Part shown: piece after piece, positions 1 through 13,600 of the stretch
Numbering within the stretch: position 1 is the stretch's first letter
Layout: each line of letters starts with the position of its first letter
Assembly (NCBI GenBank): GCA_003550305.1
Contig: QKYT01000018.1
Location: 339,695 to 403,694, forward strand
From: Glomus cerebriforme
Lineage: Eukaryota; Glomeromycota; Glomeromycetes; Glomerales; Glomeraceae
Length of the DNA: 64,000 nucleotides
Direction of reading: 5' to 3'
Program-made: the position numbers and the translations under genes
The notes under the pieces: model-generated
The model's database searches: none
What the model was told of the DNA's origin: nothing
What the model saw: only the letters and a program-made list of their open reading frames with translations

Positions 1-2079
1 ATGGATTTAATATTTATATATCCCTTATTAAAATACGACTATCTGAATTAACCTATCCACAAGAGAAACTTATATAATGCCATTTATTAGTTTTGACAAA
101 AATATAATCCAGAAAATAGAGATGCCTCACAAATGCTTTAATAATTAATAGATTGGAAAGATTTGGAACTGCTGTAAATTATAAAGATTCAATTAGATAT
201 ATTTTCAAGAAGACTTACTTTTTTTTTATGGATTATACAGCAAATACAATGATGTTGTTATAGTAAATAGTACTTATAACATGAACAAATTTCAGATGAT
301 TCCTTATATTGTAACTGTAGTTAATAATAATTACAAAACAAGAATCGTGATATGCACAATCATTAAAGATGAAATATTGGACACTTACCATTGGATATTT
401 AATAGTATTTTTAATGAAATAGGTATTGCTCCACGAATTGTCTTTTCAGATTCAGATCCTTTTCTCATTCGTTTGATCAAGAATATTTATCCAGATGCCC
501 AGCATCTGCTGTATATATTTCACATAGATCTAAACCTTTAGAAAAAGCTTAAAGCAAAATTGGGCAATCAGTTTGAAGAATTCTGTCATAAATTTTATGT
601 ATGTCAAAATTCTCTTTGCGAAGAATTATTCGAACTTCGGTAAAGTTAGCTAATTGAACAATATCTAGTAGCATCTAAATACCTGTCCGATACTCTTTAC
701 AGATCTAAAGTCTCTTAGGCAGTTCTATAAATTTATCAACATTTTACAACTGGTGCATAAAGTATGCAGAGGATTGAGTCGATAAATAAGCATATATATG
801 ACAAAGTAGATCACTCTATATCTTTATGTAATTTACTAATTAGTATTAATGATCACGTTAAAAATGATGAACATTTAGAAAAATTTGAAATTGAAAGAAA
901 TGCTTTACTTACGATCAGATTGCTGATGCTGAATACAAGATTTTTTAGTTGAATTGATATGATTATTAAAAATTTTTTGACTTCTATGATGTTTGGAAAA
1001 CAAAAATCCCAAATAAATCAATCCATTTGTTATGATATTAATCAATTAAAGAATAGAATCATTTGATGGAGATGAGTTTAGTTTGAAATACAAGTTTAAT
1101 TGTTATGGTTTGTGAAGGTTAAAGGGCTAGAAAATTTGATAAGAATATAGTGTAAAGTAATTGATTGTTTTGCTCTAGGTAAAAATACATCATTTATTAT
1201 TGTATTGATATTGATTTTTGTTATCAATTTATATTTATATCTATAGATAAAAACTGATGATGAAGAAATAACTATGGGAATTAAAAAATAAGAACAAGAC
1301 ATAAGACAAGTTTTTTTCTAATTATTGATTTTAAATTTACCAAGCAATTCTCAAAGTATGAAATGTAAGAGTAACTGGTACATAAGGAATCAGTCATTAT
1401 GTAGTTCTTCTTGATGAAGGTACATATCTATGTACCTGTTTTCTCTTGATTAATAAGGTGTTGGTATATTAACATTTCTTTCAGATTGGTACTTACTTTA
1501 GATATGCAATTTTTTACATTAGTATGATTCTGAGTCGATGATACCTGAATCCTGATGTTAAACTGAATACTCTTTTGCAACAATATTCTTCTATACCAGT
1601 ATGTGATAATATACAATCGAAAGATAATAACATACCATTTGAAAGCCATGTCACCTTCTAATATTTCTTTTTCAATCAAATAAACTCTCGTAGTTCTTAA
1701 TTGTCCATAAAATCATTAAAGACTATGTATGCAGAATTATTTTGGTTATCAAAAAAGGCTATTGACTGGTCTATTAAAGTTGATATGCAATATGAATTGT
1801 TAAACCTTTTCAAGGGCTTTATTTATGATGTGCAGATTAGATTGGATATGACTGATATCAATAATCCTATTGTTGGTCAGCATAAAGGATGACCGGTGAA
1901 AGATTAAAAGGATTTATATAGGAAAAAGCAGTTCTAAAAGATAGTAACAATATTAATGTAATAGAAGATCACAATACTTTATATAACATAGAAGACTCAA
2001 CAAATATTACAAAAGGCCAGAAGTGTGGGAAATGTAATCAATATGGGCATTACGTAAAGATATGTCAAAACATTTAACA
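1..2079 (+). pseudogene. Decayed MULE/FAR1-type transposase (left-truncated)
   Basis: Plus-strand fragments in shifting frames read as a Mutator-like transposase. At 281-541 there is a DDE-type core with the signature VFSDSDPF, followed by a His-containing segment (LLYIFHIDLNL) where the family has its C/H motif. At 764-952 comes a helical segment. At about 1861-1910 is NPIVGQHKG followed by PVK, the FAR1-like NP-x-KGRP tail. At about 2010-2076 is a CCHC zinc knuckle (CGKCNQYGHYVKIC). Many in-frame stops (for example at 539-541 and around 640-760) show it is dead. The 5' end lies outside the window, so terminal repeats cannot be checked. The family call is good; the exact clade is not determined. 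Confidence 0.75.
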
Positions 2080-2775
2080 TTTATAGTAATTCATTGTAAA
2101 TGCGTGTAAATGCGTTGTCATTGGTTTAACTTTATTAATAAAATTGATCGCAGTTTAAAATCACGTGATAAATATATTTGATCACGTGTTACGTATTCAT
2201 ACACGTAATGTACAATTAGAAATTGCCTAAATTATATAATTATATTAATTTCTTTTACTTTTAATTTACTTGTAAAAAAGTTTAGTTAATTCTTATAGTT
2301 GTAAATATTTAAGTAAAAAGAATAAATTATAACAAATACAAAAAATTTTCTAAAAAAATTGTTTTATACTAATTTTTTTTAATAGTTATAAGCTAATAAA
2401 ATGAAAAAAAAACTAATTTCCATTATAATATAAATATTAGACTATTTTTTAATTGCTAATAAGAAATTTTTTGTTTTTAAAAAAAAAAATTTTTTTTTTT
2501 TTATTAATATAATAATATTTATGTAAAACTGATATAAAAAAAATTAAGATGATCAAATATATTATTAAAAAAAAAGTTAGGTAAATTAAATGAATAAATT
2601 ACAATAAATAATTGTGCAAATTTCTTAAAATTCTACATTACATTATAAATACACCTTTATATCTTCTTTTACCAAAATTTATCCTATCTATTTTCTATTA
2701 TTTGTAATAAATAATAAATTAATTAAGTAAATTATAAAATTTTGTTAATTTATCTATCTATAATATCTGTTATGT
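2080..2775. other. AT-rich intergenic stretch
   Basis: No coding signal. It holds two CACGTG palindromes (around 2164 and 2183), long A/T homopolymer runs (around 2480-2505), and the putative 3' flanks of the MULE remnant and of the nicastrin gene. Confidence 0.6.
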
Positions 2776-5622
2776 TTAATCAAGTTTTAAAGTTTTTCTT
2801 ATGTATTTTTTACCAAAAATTATACCAATAATACTTAAAACTGTCACTAATATACCAGTTAGCAATTCACCAATTTGAGATCCAGTTGAAGTTGAATTAA
2901 ATATTTGAAAATCAAAATCTCCCGACCATCTATTCATTAACCAGAAAGCAAAAAGTAAGTTATAGTGAAGTAAATCAAATAAAAAAAAAACCAAGCAATA
3001 AAAGATCTACGTACCCGCTTTCTACCCATGTAGCTTTTTCAGGATCAACAACCACAGCTTCACCCTTTTCATTAAATTCTAATCCAACGCCATAAGAGTG
3101 ATGAAATCTTGTAAAAGAATTCGTACAATTTAAATTTGCGCAAATTTCACCAAACTAAATAAAGAAAATTCAGTTACAAATTGTATTAATAAAAATGAAT
3201 TCTAAAGAAATAAAAATTTTGAGGTACTGTAAACCTGACAATCTCCGTCATCTTGACAACCTCTATTCGATGTTAAATTAGCATTTATTGATCCCAAAAC
3301 ATTATAATGGAAAAGTGGTAAAAGCGCTGGTGATGTAGGATCAAATACTCCTGTATAATGCGATATTCGCTTATCTTTTATATATTATCAAAATTAATTA
3401 GAAATTAAAAAATTTTGAATTAGAAAAATCTTATTAAAAGAAAAAATTTTTAAAAAATGAATTTTTAAGGTTTATAATACTTACCATTATTATCACTAAA
3501 AGCATCAAATAAAGAACAGGTACCATTTATAGTTAAACAGCCTAATAATTCCCTAACTAGTGTACAATTAACAGTAATTGGAACATTTGCAGCAGGGTTT
3601 GCTGGATTCAATAAATTTTGTGCATGCAACCAAATAGCTTGTGACGTCACATTTGCTATTGAACAAATTGAGGTGGTAATTCTTGAAAAATCCGCATCAG
3701 TTAATCCATTTCCATCATCATATTCACTATTATAACTATATATATATACAGTATACAAAAAAAAAAAAAAATTAGTAACTATCGACTAAATTTAATATAT
3801 ACTCTTCTTAATGTATTTAACTGACTTTGTTAAATTTGCTTGAAAATCACTTATGACTACGGCCGGTATATTTCTATTTTTTTCCAAAAAAGCCATAGAA
3901 CTACTGGGGGGTAATTTTCTGAATACACCATCCTCACTAGCACTCTTAACAGATGTTCCTCCAACAGCTAACGCTCTCAATCCTTGAATTAATACTTGAT
4001 TTCCGACATTATTCTCGTCGTCAACATGTACGAAATAGTTTAATCCTTGTACACCTGTTTGCCCATTAGATACACTACTTAATTCAAATATGGAATCAAT
4101 GTTATTAAAATTTATTCTTTTGAAATCTAAATCTCTAAAACAAGGAAAAGAACATCCACCAAAATTTCCAGTATTTATACCACATGATGTAGTTGGTTTT
4201 GTATTATTTTGTATGCAATTAAATGGTTCAAAGATATTTTTAACAAATCTTTGCGACCCTAAAAATCCCCATGATTCTCCCGCAAATAATGTAAATAATA
4301 TATGTTTTGGAAAATTCTTTACTGGTGGTTGCGACTAAGAGAAATTAGGGGAAAAAAAATTGGTTAAAGTGTGTTTTTAAAATTTTTGGCTAAAAAAGTT
4401 TAAGTTAGCTTACCTTACTTAATGCATCCGCTATAGCTATTAAAGCAATTGAACCAGATATACCATTATTTACCCCAAGTGTAATATCTTGAAATAATGA
4501 TTTACTATCCATCGCAGCTGAGACTACTATAATTGGTTTACCATCATTTTCATTCATATCAATTGATGGTGTTGAATAGACTGAATGTCCTCCAATTGGA
4601 TCACAAAAATCTAAAAAAAAAATATTATTTTTTTTTGTTTAAATAAATTAGTTTAAATTAATATATTCTTAAAAGACAAAAATTATAATAACTACTTCTT
4701 CTTAAACAAGTAGGCGCATCTATAGCAGCAAACATAAGTGATTCTAATTGAACCGTTTTCAATGGAAATCTTTCAAAAGCTCTTCGTTCATTAAATTGTA
4801 CTCCCTAAAATATATATATAGAATGTTAGATGATATATTGATTTTAAAAAAAATTTGAGGAATGAACTTACACTTATAATTCTATTATAGGTTCTATTGG
4901 ATGCTCTATCATAAGGATATAATGCAAATATTGGAAAATCATAACTTTCTTGAATAATTCCTAATCCCTACGAATATATATATGTATGATATGATTTAAA
5001 AAATCTTTTTACAAAATTTACATTTTTTTTATGCTATATCACTTACATTTGGGTTCCATAGATACCTACTTTCATCATTTCTATATAAATCGAATTGACA
5101 ATTTGGACATTTTTCATCCGGTGATAAATTTGTTGGTCGGGTTATTATAGGGGAAGAAGTTGGAGAACTTGGATCAGTACCATTTATTAATGCCAATACA
5201 CCTGACATCTTTCTTGATGATTCAAGTGATCTTAAATTGTCGCTAAAAAAAAATACACAAGGAATTTAATCTATCAAAAATAAAAGAAGGTTATAAATAC
5301 ATGTTTGTTTTTAAGTAAACTTACTTTGTCATTAATTCGTATGGAAGTACTACTACATATTTTCCTGCTTGATTTGACTTTATAAAATTATCCAATAATT
5401 CTTGTGTTTCTGTTAAAATCAATATTCCACTTGCCGGTTTTAAAGCTTTAGAAAAGAGCGATTAAAATGAGTTACACAATAATTTTGATTCAAAGAATAA
5501 AAATATATCAAATTTGAAAATCACGTACATTGACATCCCGCTACACTGGTTGAATTTAATATACGAACACATGGCATGGATGATATTTTCACATAAAAAT
5601 TTTTTTCAAAATCACTATCCTG
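2776..5622 (-). CDS. NCSTN: Nicastrin-like gamma-secretase subunit (multi-exon; first exon unresolved)
   Basis: Read on the minus strand, at least ten exons join into a nicastrin. In protein order they give MPCVRILNSTSVAGCQ (near 5530-5580); a segment with CPNCQFD and LWNPNG (about 5050-5245); IIQESYDFPIFALYPYDR (4890-4970); an RRAFPLKTVQLESLMFAA block (4690-4800); CDPIGGHSVYS then VVSAAMDSKS (4415-4610); LFAGESWGFLGSQR (4225-4335), matching the conserved nicastrin GES-x-DYIGS motif including its glutamate; IDSIFELSSVS (4075-4105); and LPPSSSMAFLEKNRNIPAVV (3870-3930). The C-terminal exons carry Cys-rich lumenal sequence, then one membrane segment (ELLTGILVTVLSIIGIIFG) and a short basic tail ending at 2776. 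Nicastrin is the large single-pass lumenal subunit of gamma-secretase, with an aminopeptidase-like fold. The exon starting at 5622 (acceptor ...tatcgcag) is clear, but the signal-peptide exon between there and about 6050 could not be placed. Confidence 0.9.
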
Positions 5623-6168
5623 CGATAACACTATTCATCACAAAAATTATCACGCGAAATTTTAGAGTTAGTTTTCAATAATTAATATTTCTTAAAGAAT
5701 GAATGCTTCATTATGAAATAAAAACCTGGATGTATCAATAATGAGAGAAAAATAATTCTTTTTAGTAATACATTGATGTACATTTTTTAAATAAAGATTC
5801 ACTATATTACAAAATACGAGTTTGAGAGAAAGAGAGGAAGAAATATATAAAACTGCATTTGAACTGTTTTTGTTATATAGAAATGATAAACAAGCTTGCA
5901 TTTATGGTATCACAAACAATATTAATGCTCAACTGAAAAATAAGCGTAGGATGTCCTCATTGTACTGTACGACTGTGCAATGTAAATTAACGATCTTCAA
6001 ATTAGGTATACTTACCTTATATAGATTTTAGAAATTTCTCTTTTCCCGGCTAATTCTTATAATACTCTTTCCTCTTTCTTTCCTCACCATCTCAATAATT
6101 TACAAACTTCCTTTCTTTACTATCAACATTCTTTATAACCCTTCTATAATTCTCGCTAGAGATTTAAT
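5623..6168. other. Divergent promoter region between nicastrin and CAS1-like genes
   Basis: It must hold the nicastrin 5' exon and both promoters. A CT-rich tract at about 6038-6130 (repeats of tttcctc/ctttct) lies just before the CAS1-like start. Short ORFs here overlap each other on opposite strands and look like chance. Confidence 0.5.
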
Positions 6169-8716
6169 ATGTCAATAGGTGCACAGTATTATTCAATTAA
6201 TAGAACTAATACCATTCATTATACGATATGGACTCTGGTAGTCATAATTTTCATATATGCTCTTGGTTCCTTCTATCACAGTAAGTATCGACGATTTATT
6301 AATATTTGAATCAAAATGTCCATCACTTATTCCTTATCTTTTCTGCGTTTTTTTTTCAGACAATGACCCATTTAAATGTAATAGTTTACTTAATGATGGA
6401 TCATTTTTGGATTCAACCAAACATAAAAATTGGCAACCATCATCATGCGTGATGAGTAATTATAATGCACAAAGTATAACAACATGTTTAAAAAATCGAC
6501 GAATCCTTTTCATAGGAGATTCAACGATTCGTACATTATTTTATTCATTAATTAAAAAAATCGAACCTACATTAAATACAACATCAGAATTAAAACATTC
6601 TAATTTACATTTCAAATTTAACGATATTACATTTGAGTTTCAATGGGATCCATTTTTAAATAGTAATTCGACAGATATTTTATTAGGAAAAAGTTATGAA
6701 GGAAGTAGAGGACTATTTGGTAAAAGACCAAGTATTTTGGTATTAGGTAGCGGATTATGGTATTTAAGACATCAAGAAGAAAGTGGTGGAATTAACGGAT
6801 GGAAACAAAATATTGATAAAATAGTTGACATTATTACATCATCACCACAAGCTTATTTTTCTATCGCTGATACAATATTTTTGGCACCAATACAATATTT
6901 AATTCATGAAAAATTGAATCCAGTAAGAGCAAGTACGATGTTAGATGAAGATATTTATGAAATGAACGAATATTTAAAAATCAAACAAAAAGAAAAAGTT
7001 TTATTGGATATTCCATTCGTATTTAATAAAATCATTGAAGGAGCAAGAGAAGAAACAGAAGATGGAGTACATTATTCGGATGCGATAACGAATATACAAG
7101 CAGATATCCTACTTAATTATAGATGTAATAATTTATTACCTAAAAAAGCTCCAATGTATATAACATGCTGTAATAGATATCCACAGATGAATCGGGTACA
7201 ATTTGGCATTCTTGTTCTCTTTCTTGTATTAATACCAATGGCTGTTTATTATAGAATGTTTGAATTTCGTCCAAGTAGATTATTAGAAAGAATAATTCCA
7301 TCGAAATCCATATTATTATCAATACTTATATTTGGATCAGCAGTTGTATATATGTATTGGTCTGATCGTACTTCCCTCTTCTCCAAATCTCAAAAGCAAT
7401 ATAATGTTTACCACTTTATCTTACTTACTCTTCTTTACTTGATCGGTGGAATCTTTTCATTAAAGACCAAAGATAAGGATCAATTATTCCTCAATCGTGA
7501 TCAAACGGACGAATGGAAAGGATGGATGCAATTAGCCGTACTTGTGTATCATTATTTAGGGGCATCAAGTGTATCTGGAATTTATAATCCAATTAGAATT
7601 TTAGTGGCAGCTTATTTATTTATGACAGGATATGGTCATTTCATCTTTTTTTACAAAAAAGCCGATTTCGGTCTTAATCGTGTTATTAATGTAGTAATTA
7701 GACTAAATTTATTGACCATAATATTAACTTATGTTATGAATACTGATTATCTCTTTTATTATTTCTCACCGTTGACAACATTTTGGTTCTTTGTTATTTA
7801 TATAACAATGTATATTAGATCATCGCGTAACAAATCGATGATATTCTTATTAAGTAAGATCGCATTATCATGTTTAATTGTATATTGGATCGTACTTAAA
7901 CCTGGAATATTAGAAAACATATTTTCATTTTTACAAATCATTGCAAATATTAATTGGAATGCGAAAGAATGGAGATTCCGAGTACAATTAGATTTATTTA
8001 TTGTTTACATAGGAATGTTAGTTGGATTAATATTAATTAAAATTCAAGAATATAAAATAACAGAAAAGAATTATTGGTCATCACTCAAACGTTATTCTAT
8101 AATTATTTCCAGTATTATAATGATTTGGTTCTTTCATTTTGAATTGACGAGAGAAAGTAAGTTTGAATATAATAAATATCATCCATACATATCATTCTTG
8201 CCCATAATTTCTTTTATCATATTAAGAAACAGTACACAATATTTAAGAAGTACCACGAGTGGATTATTCACTTTTTTTGGTAAATGTTCGTTAGAAACAT
8301 TTATTGGTCAATTTCACATGTGGCTTGCTGGTGATACCAAAGGGTTACTTATATTGGTCGGTGATGGACAATGGGGATTTTGGTGGTGGATTAATTTAAT
8401 TGTGACTTCATCCATTTTCATTTATATTTGTTTTTATTTGGCCAGATCCACGGGAGAATTAACAAATTGGATTTGTTCGACGTCAACAATGATGACGAAT
8501 ATAAATATAAAAGAAAGTACTAATGATCTTAATATTGTAAAAGTAGTAGATGATGATGATGATGAATTTGATGAGAAAAAAGATAACGAAAATGATAATA
8601 GTATATTTAATTCTTTAATTAATATTTGTGAAAAATTATGGAACAATTTAAAAATTAGAATGATTTTATTAATTATAATTGGATGGATTATTAATTTAAA
8701 TTATAAAACATCATAA
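6169..8716 (+). CDS. CAS1-type membrane O-acetyltransferase-like protein with PC-esterase N-domain
   Basis: Two exons, 6169-6280 and 6360-8716, joined across a canonical intron (gtaagt...tttttcag), give 822 residues. The first exon supplies a short cytoplasmic start and a signal anchor (TIWTLVVIIFIYALGSF). An in-frame ATG at 6257 would run through the intron and lose this anchor, so the upstream start is preferred. The N-terminal lumenal part has the SGNH/PC-esterase motif ILFIGDSTIRTLFYSL and, later, the matching DGVHYSDAI acid-His motif. The C-terminal half has about ten hydrophobic helices, with FMTGYGHFIFFYKKADFG and the block ending GKCSLETFIGQFHMW typical of Cas1p/CASD1. Such proteins O-acetylate surface glycans in the Golgi. 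The tail carries an Asp/Glu-rich stretch before a final hydrophobic helix. The substrate is not known from the sequence. Confidence 0.92.
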
Positions 8717-8965
8717 TTCAATTAATTCATCCAATTTCTTAAAATAAACACATTTAAATTATTTTATTGTACCTTTATTACTTTTATTTATAATAAAATC
8801 AAAACATATCAGGAATTAATATTAATTTAAAATATAGAATTATTCTTTGAATTAGTTATTTATTATATCATTATTAACAATATTATTATATTTATATAAA
8901 TTTATTAAAAGATATATATATATATTATATATATAAAATAAATAAATAAATATTGAATGAAATTT

Positions 8966-9548
8966 TTATGCAATGAGTATGTAAAGAGCACTTAAAAGTA
9001 CAATAGCTATGCTCATCCAAATTCCTCGTAATTCTTTCACATTCAATGAATTACCACTTCCACTACTTCCATTTTCTCCATCGTAGTCACCATCATAATT
9101 AACAATTGGAGACGCAATTGCTTGAACCACTTTAACCGTTGTTGAGGCACCACCTGGAGTAACTGGTGGTATAGTTGATACGATCGTTTCGTAAAGTGTT
9201 GAATAATGTTTAATGACTACTGATTTCGTTAAAGTTGGAGTTATTGTATTTACAGATGGCGCCGTAATTATCGGAACTCTAAAAATAAAATATATAGCAT
9301 TAATTAGTAAAAGATCAGAGTATATTGTATTTATTATAAAAAAAAAAAGAAATATTTATTTATTACATTGCAGTAGCTGTTACTGTAACGGGCCCAGATG
9401 CCGAAGCCGAAGCCGAAGGGCTTGAACTTAGAATTTGCTGTCTTTTGTATAAAGCTTCTCTATCCGTATTTAATAAAGATTTTGAAGTATACTTAGTAAT
9501 CATTAAAAGCATCATGAGCGAAACTAATAATATTATAAAAAACTTCAT
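8966..9548 (-). CDS. Small Ser/Thr-rich cell-surface protein, probable GPI anchor
   Basis: Two exons, 9548-9367 and 9278-8966, join in frame (donor gtaata, acceptor tttttag) to give 164 residues. The protein starts with a signal peptide (MKFFIILLVSLMMLLMITKY). After a KR dibasic-like site comes a low-complexity SSSPSASASASG segment, then a Thr/Val/Pro-rich region (VNTITPTLTKSVV; TTVKVV), an acidic Gly/Ser segment (DGDYDGENGSSGSGNS), and a C-terminal hydrophobic helix ending LSALYILIA. That layout is typical of fungal GPI-anchored wall or membrane proteins. No enzyme family is recognised. It converges tail-to-tail with the CAS1-like gene, with a gap of about 250 bases. The gene model is well supported by splice phase; the function is open. 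Confidence 0.75.
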
Positions 9549-10661
9549 GTTTAATCAATATTTATTATGTATATATTTGATATGATTTTGTAAAATTTGT
9601 AAATTTCAATTTCAAGAACAATTAAAATCAAAAATATTTAATTATTCTTTGTCTTTTTATATTAAAAAAAAAATCGATCTTTAACTATTTACCAATTTCA
9701 TTTATTTTCTTCTATTCCCATAAAAATTCCTTAGTAAAAAAAGGAAAAAAAGGAAATGATTGAAAAAATCATCAGATTGTAACCAATTTATCAATTTTTT
9801 TCTTTTTTTGTTAGCTTATCATTTTTTTATTATTAGCATCATAGCATCCCATCTCTACGAAAAAAAAAGTATAATGTAATTTTAACTGAATTCATAAGAT
9901 GAATAATGATCGCTCTTTTTATAAATTATTAAGGGAGATGTTTGACAATAAGGTCATGTAAATATCGCGTCTTAAATATCGTTACCAAAATGGAATTATT
10001 ATATAAATTATATCGGTATCAAAATTTATAAATAGACAATTAACATGGATGGTTTATATTAAAAAGATTTTCAATGCTTACATTATATTAATAAAAAGCA
10101 ATATTGGAAATTTTTCTGAAGATTAAATTTCAATATTAAGGAATATTTAGTTCGATCCGCCGGATGAATCCAATGAAATTTATCGGTTGTTCGTCCAAAT
10201 TAGGATTATTAATTTAGTAGTGTTTACTGCGGAATATAATTTTAATCCAAATTTTATTAAATGTCAAATGTCAAATTAAATGATGATTTGAATTGACTAA
10301 TTAATTAATCAGATGAATATGATGAATATAAAAAAATAATCTATTGTTTATTTCATATGGCAATTAGTATAATTGTGACGAATCTTATATCAAGATAAAA
10401 GTGAATAAATACGTGGGAAGCGCGCGCAGTAAAAATCTTACAGAATTGTCTATATTTAATGAACTAATAATGACTTAATTTACTGAATTTGAAAAACACT
10501 GCGTATAATTAAAAAAGCCAAGAATTCAAAATAGATGATGCGCAGCTATTATTCAATTATTATATAAAATATTCTCTTTTTTGTCTTTCTATCCATTCTC
10601 GCTTTCAACTCTTAAATAAAACATTATTATTCCTTTTTTTTAAAAAAAAAAATTTTAAATC
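9549..10661. other. Intergenic region upstream of the small surface-protein and vWA genes
   Basis: No coding signal on either strand. AT-rich with several homopolymer runs; 10421-10432 has the only GC-rich island (gcgcgcgc-like). It probably holds the two divergent promoters. Confidence 0.5.
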
Positions 10662-13600
10662 ATGAATACCCAACAATCATACATTAAATATTTTAGTTTT
10701 GCCGATGATAAAAGTATCGTGTCTTTTAAGATACCTGAAGATGTAATCACTAAATGGTTTGAAGGAAAGAGACGTGAACTCAAACTTTATATTGTTCTTG
10801 ATATATCAGGTAATAAATATTTTATATATTATTTATTTATTTTTTTTTAGGTTGACAATCCCGTGATCCCGTGAATTAATTCGATAATTTTTAATAGGAT
10901 CCATGGTTGGTTCCGGATTGAAACAGGCCAAGGAATCTATCCTTAAATTGATGGAAAGTCTATTCGAAGGTCATATACTTGCTGAAAAGGATATCACCTG
11001 TTTTTTCTTTCAATCAACTTGTGATGTTAAAAGATTCGTCGATAATCCAAATCTATTATGGAGTAATGGTGGTATCAAAGATTATTTTAATGAGATTTAT
11101 TCTTATGGAGGTAATTAATTTGTTATTATCATATTTTTTAAGAGAATTATTGTACAATAATTAATAATATATATATTTTTTTCTTTTACGTATTTAGGAA
11201 CTGATTTTGATCCCGTATTTGAAAAGATTGTTGAACAAGTACAAAAGGGTATTGATTCTGATTTGGCGATCATCATCTTTACTGATGGGCAAGGTTGTTA
11301 TAATGATTATAACAAATCACAACTTAAAACCGCGTTGGCTCAAACCGGATTCTCTACAGAAATTCATACAATTGGATTTACTGAAAGTCACGATGCCTGT
11401 AAGTAATTAGTTATAACTTTTATTATTATAATTATTATTTAATTGATCTTTTTTTAAAATAATTAATTATACTTTATAATAGCACTTCTTTCATGGTTGA
11501 CAAAACTTGGTACAAAACAAGGAAACTTTCAGTACATACAATCTTCAGAAGATATTCAGTCAACAATGAACACTACATTACAATTATTGGAATTAGATGA
11601 TCGTTCTTTTTATGTAAAAATAGGTGAAAATGAATTCTTACCTATTGGATTTGATGTTTATGGTCGTGGAAAATTGATTCTTACTGGTGAGGCCGCCAAG
11701 ATCGAAGGGCAAAAAGTTTCAATATTCAAAGATAATAAGAGTGAAGAAAAATTTGATTTTGAAACTGTCCCAATTCAAATTCATCCCGATGATCCTTTGG
11801 TTACATTATTAACAGTTCCATATATTCAATCTGAAATTACGAATTTCTCAGATGAAATAATTAATGATTGTTCTCAGACTTATAGATGGTCTTCTTTGGA
11901 TGATAAACGTCAGCGTTTTAATGAAATTTCAGAAATAGTAAACGCTCATGATGAAAAATTGAATAATATTTTACAAACTGTTTTTAAGATTAAATCAACT
12001 TTACGAAATGAAATTATTCAACAATGTATGGATGCAAAGAATACTGTTTTTCAATTTAAAGATATGTTGTCAGAGTAAGTTTCATAATTTTTTTTTTTTA
12101 AATAATATATATATTATTACACAAAACTTTTATATTAATAAAAAACATGATTTATAGGGCACTAAAAGGAACTTTAACAAATCAAAAAATTGCCGAATTT
12201 AATAATTTGGCCTATAAAAATATCACAAAGCAACGATTAAAGAAAACACTTGATGACCGTTCTATCAAAAACATTGAAAAAATGGAAGAGATTGAAAAGA
12301 AAATCGAAGAAATCGTTAGTAAACTAGACTTTGATGAATTAGAGAGTCAAGAATCAGAAGATAATTTGCTAACTTATACATGCACAGTCTCAACAGGTAA
12401 TATAATTAAATAAATCTTTATTTTTTTTTGATATCTAAAAGCTTTTTCTTTTTCATAAAAATAGATAATTATATTGACGCCATGAGAGAGGGCGAGTGTA
12501 TATGCTTAACCCTTGATGTCGGACGTTCTGAAGCTGCCATAGTGGATCCATCTCAAATCACAATCAAAAAAATAAATCAGACTTTATTAAGTTCAGGAGC
12601 TTTCTTAAATTCGGTTGCTTTCGCTTTGAATGATAAAAAATATGCTGAATCAGTTCATGGTGGATTCTATAAAGAAACATTTGCAGCTAGTATTCTTAAA
12701 GGATTAGCCCGCGAAAACATAACAGGTTTGAATTTTATTTATTTATTACTGAATTAATTAAACACGATTTAATTGATAATTTTATTATTAGGAATTCTTC
12801 CATTGTACATCAATGAAAAACATTGGTCAATAGCTCGTGAAAAAATCAAGGTAAATATAATTATTTATGAAAATAAAATTTGGTTTATTGTTTTTATCAT
12901 ATTACGAATATAAATATATATATATTTTTTTAATAGCCTATAATGGGATATTTGGTCACTCTTGATATATTTGGTTATACTTATAGCCAAATCTCCACTG
13001 TTCCATTTTTGGTATTGGCTAGAGCACTTGGCGACACGTCATCAGAATTTAAAAGACGTCAGGCAAAGTGGATCTTGGAAACATGTGACGCAATTTATAA
13101 ACAATCCAGTATTCTTCGTGAGAATAATAAGAACCTCTTTGAAAATTACGTGAAGTCCCCAGCAAATCGTACAATTGATCAAGTTCCAAATAATCTAGTA
13201 TTCCTTGGTCACTTGTTTTGTGCTTTACGATGTGGAGACGTTAGTGCACAAGATGTACAAAGATGGTTACAAGAAGGTTTAATGAAATCTTTGATTGAAG
13301 AGACCATTCGTAGAAGGTTAAACAAAGTGCAAGATATCGAACAAAGTATGGAAAATATGGTCAAGGTTTTAGGAATTAATCAAAAGGTTTATATAGATAA
13401 TCCTGTTGAAGAATTCGAAAAAAGTTATATCGAGTATATGTCATCCGATAAGAATGGAAATAATCATTATGCGGATGTATTTAGAAAAGCTCTTTCTGAT
13501 TCAGGAATTAAAGTCGAAATTCTTGAAGAACCAGTGCCTGAAGCCAAAATTCTTAAAGAAGATAAAGAGCCTGAATTACCGATAGTCAAAACAATACTCT

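Noticed and set aside
1096..1679. Two minus-strand ORFs inside the MULE region
   Set aside because: They are antisense to transposase-derived sequence on the plus strand and have no protein-like pattern.
5692..6031. Opposite-strand ORFs of 69 residues each between nicastrin and the CAS1-like gene
   Set aside because: They overlap each other, lack a recognisable domain or signal, and lie where the nicastrin 5' exon and promoter should be.
10130..10170. Possible tRNA T-loop (GTTCGATCC)
   Set aside because: The flanking bases do not pair to form a T stem and no A or B box with an acceptor stem is found.
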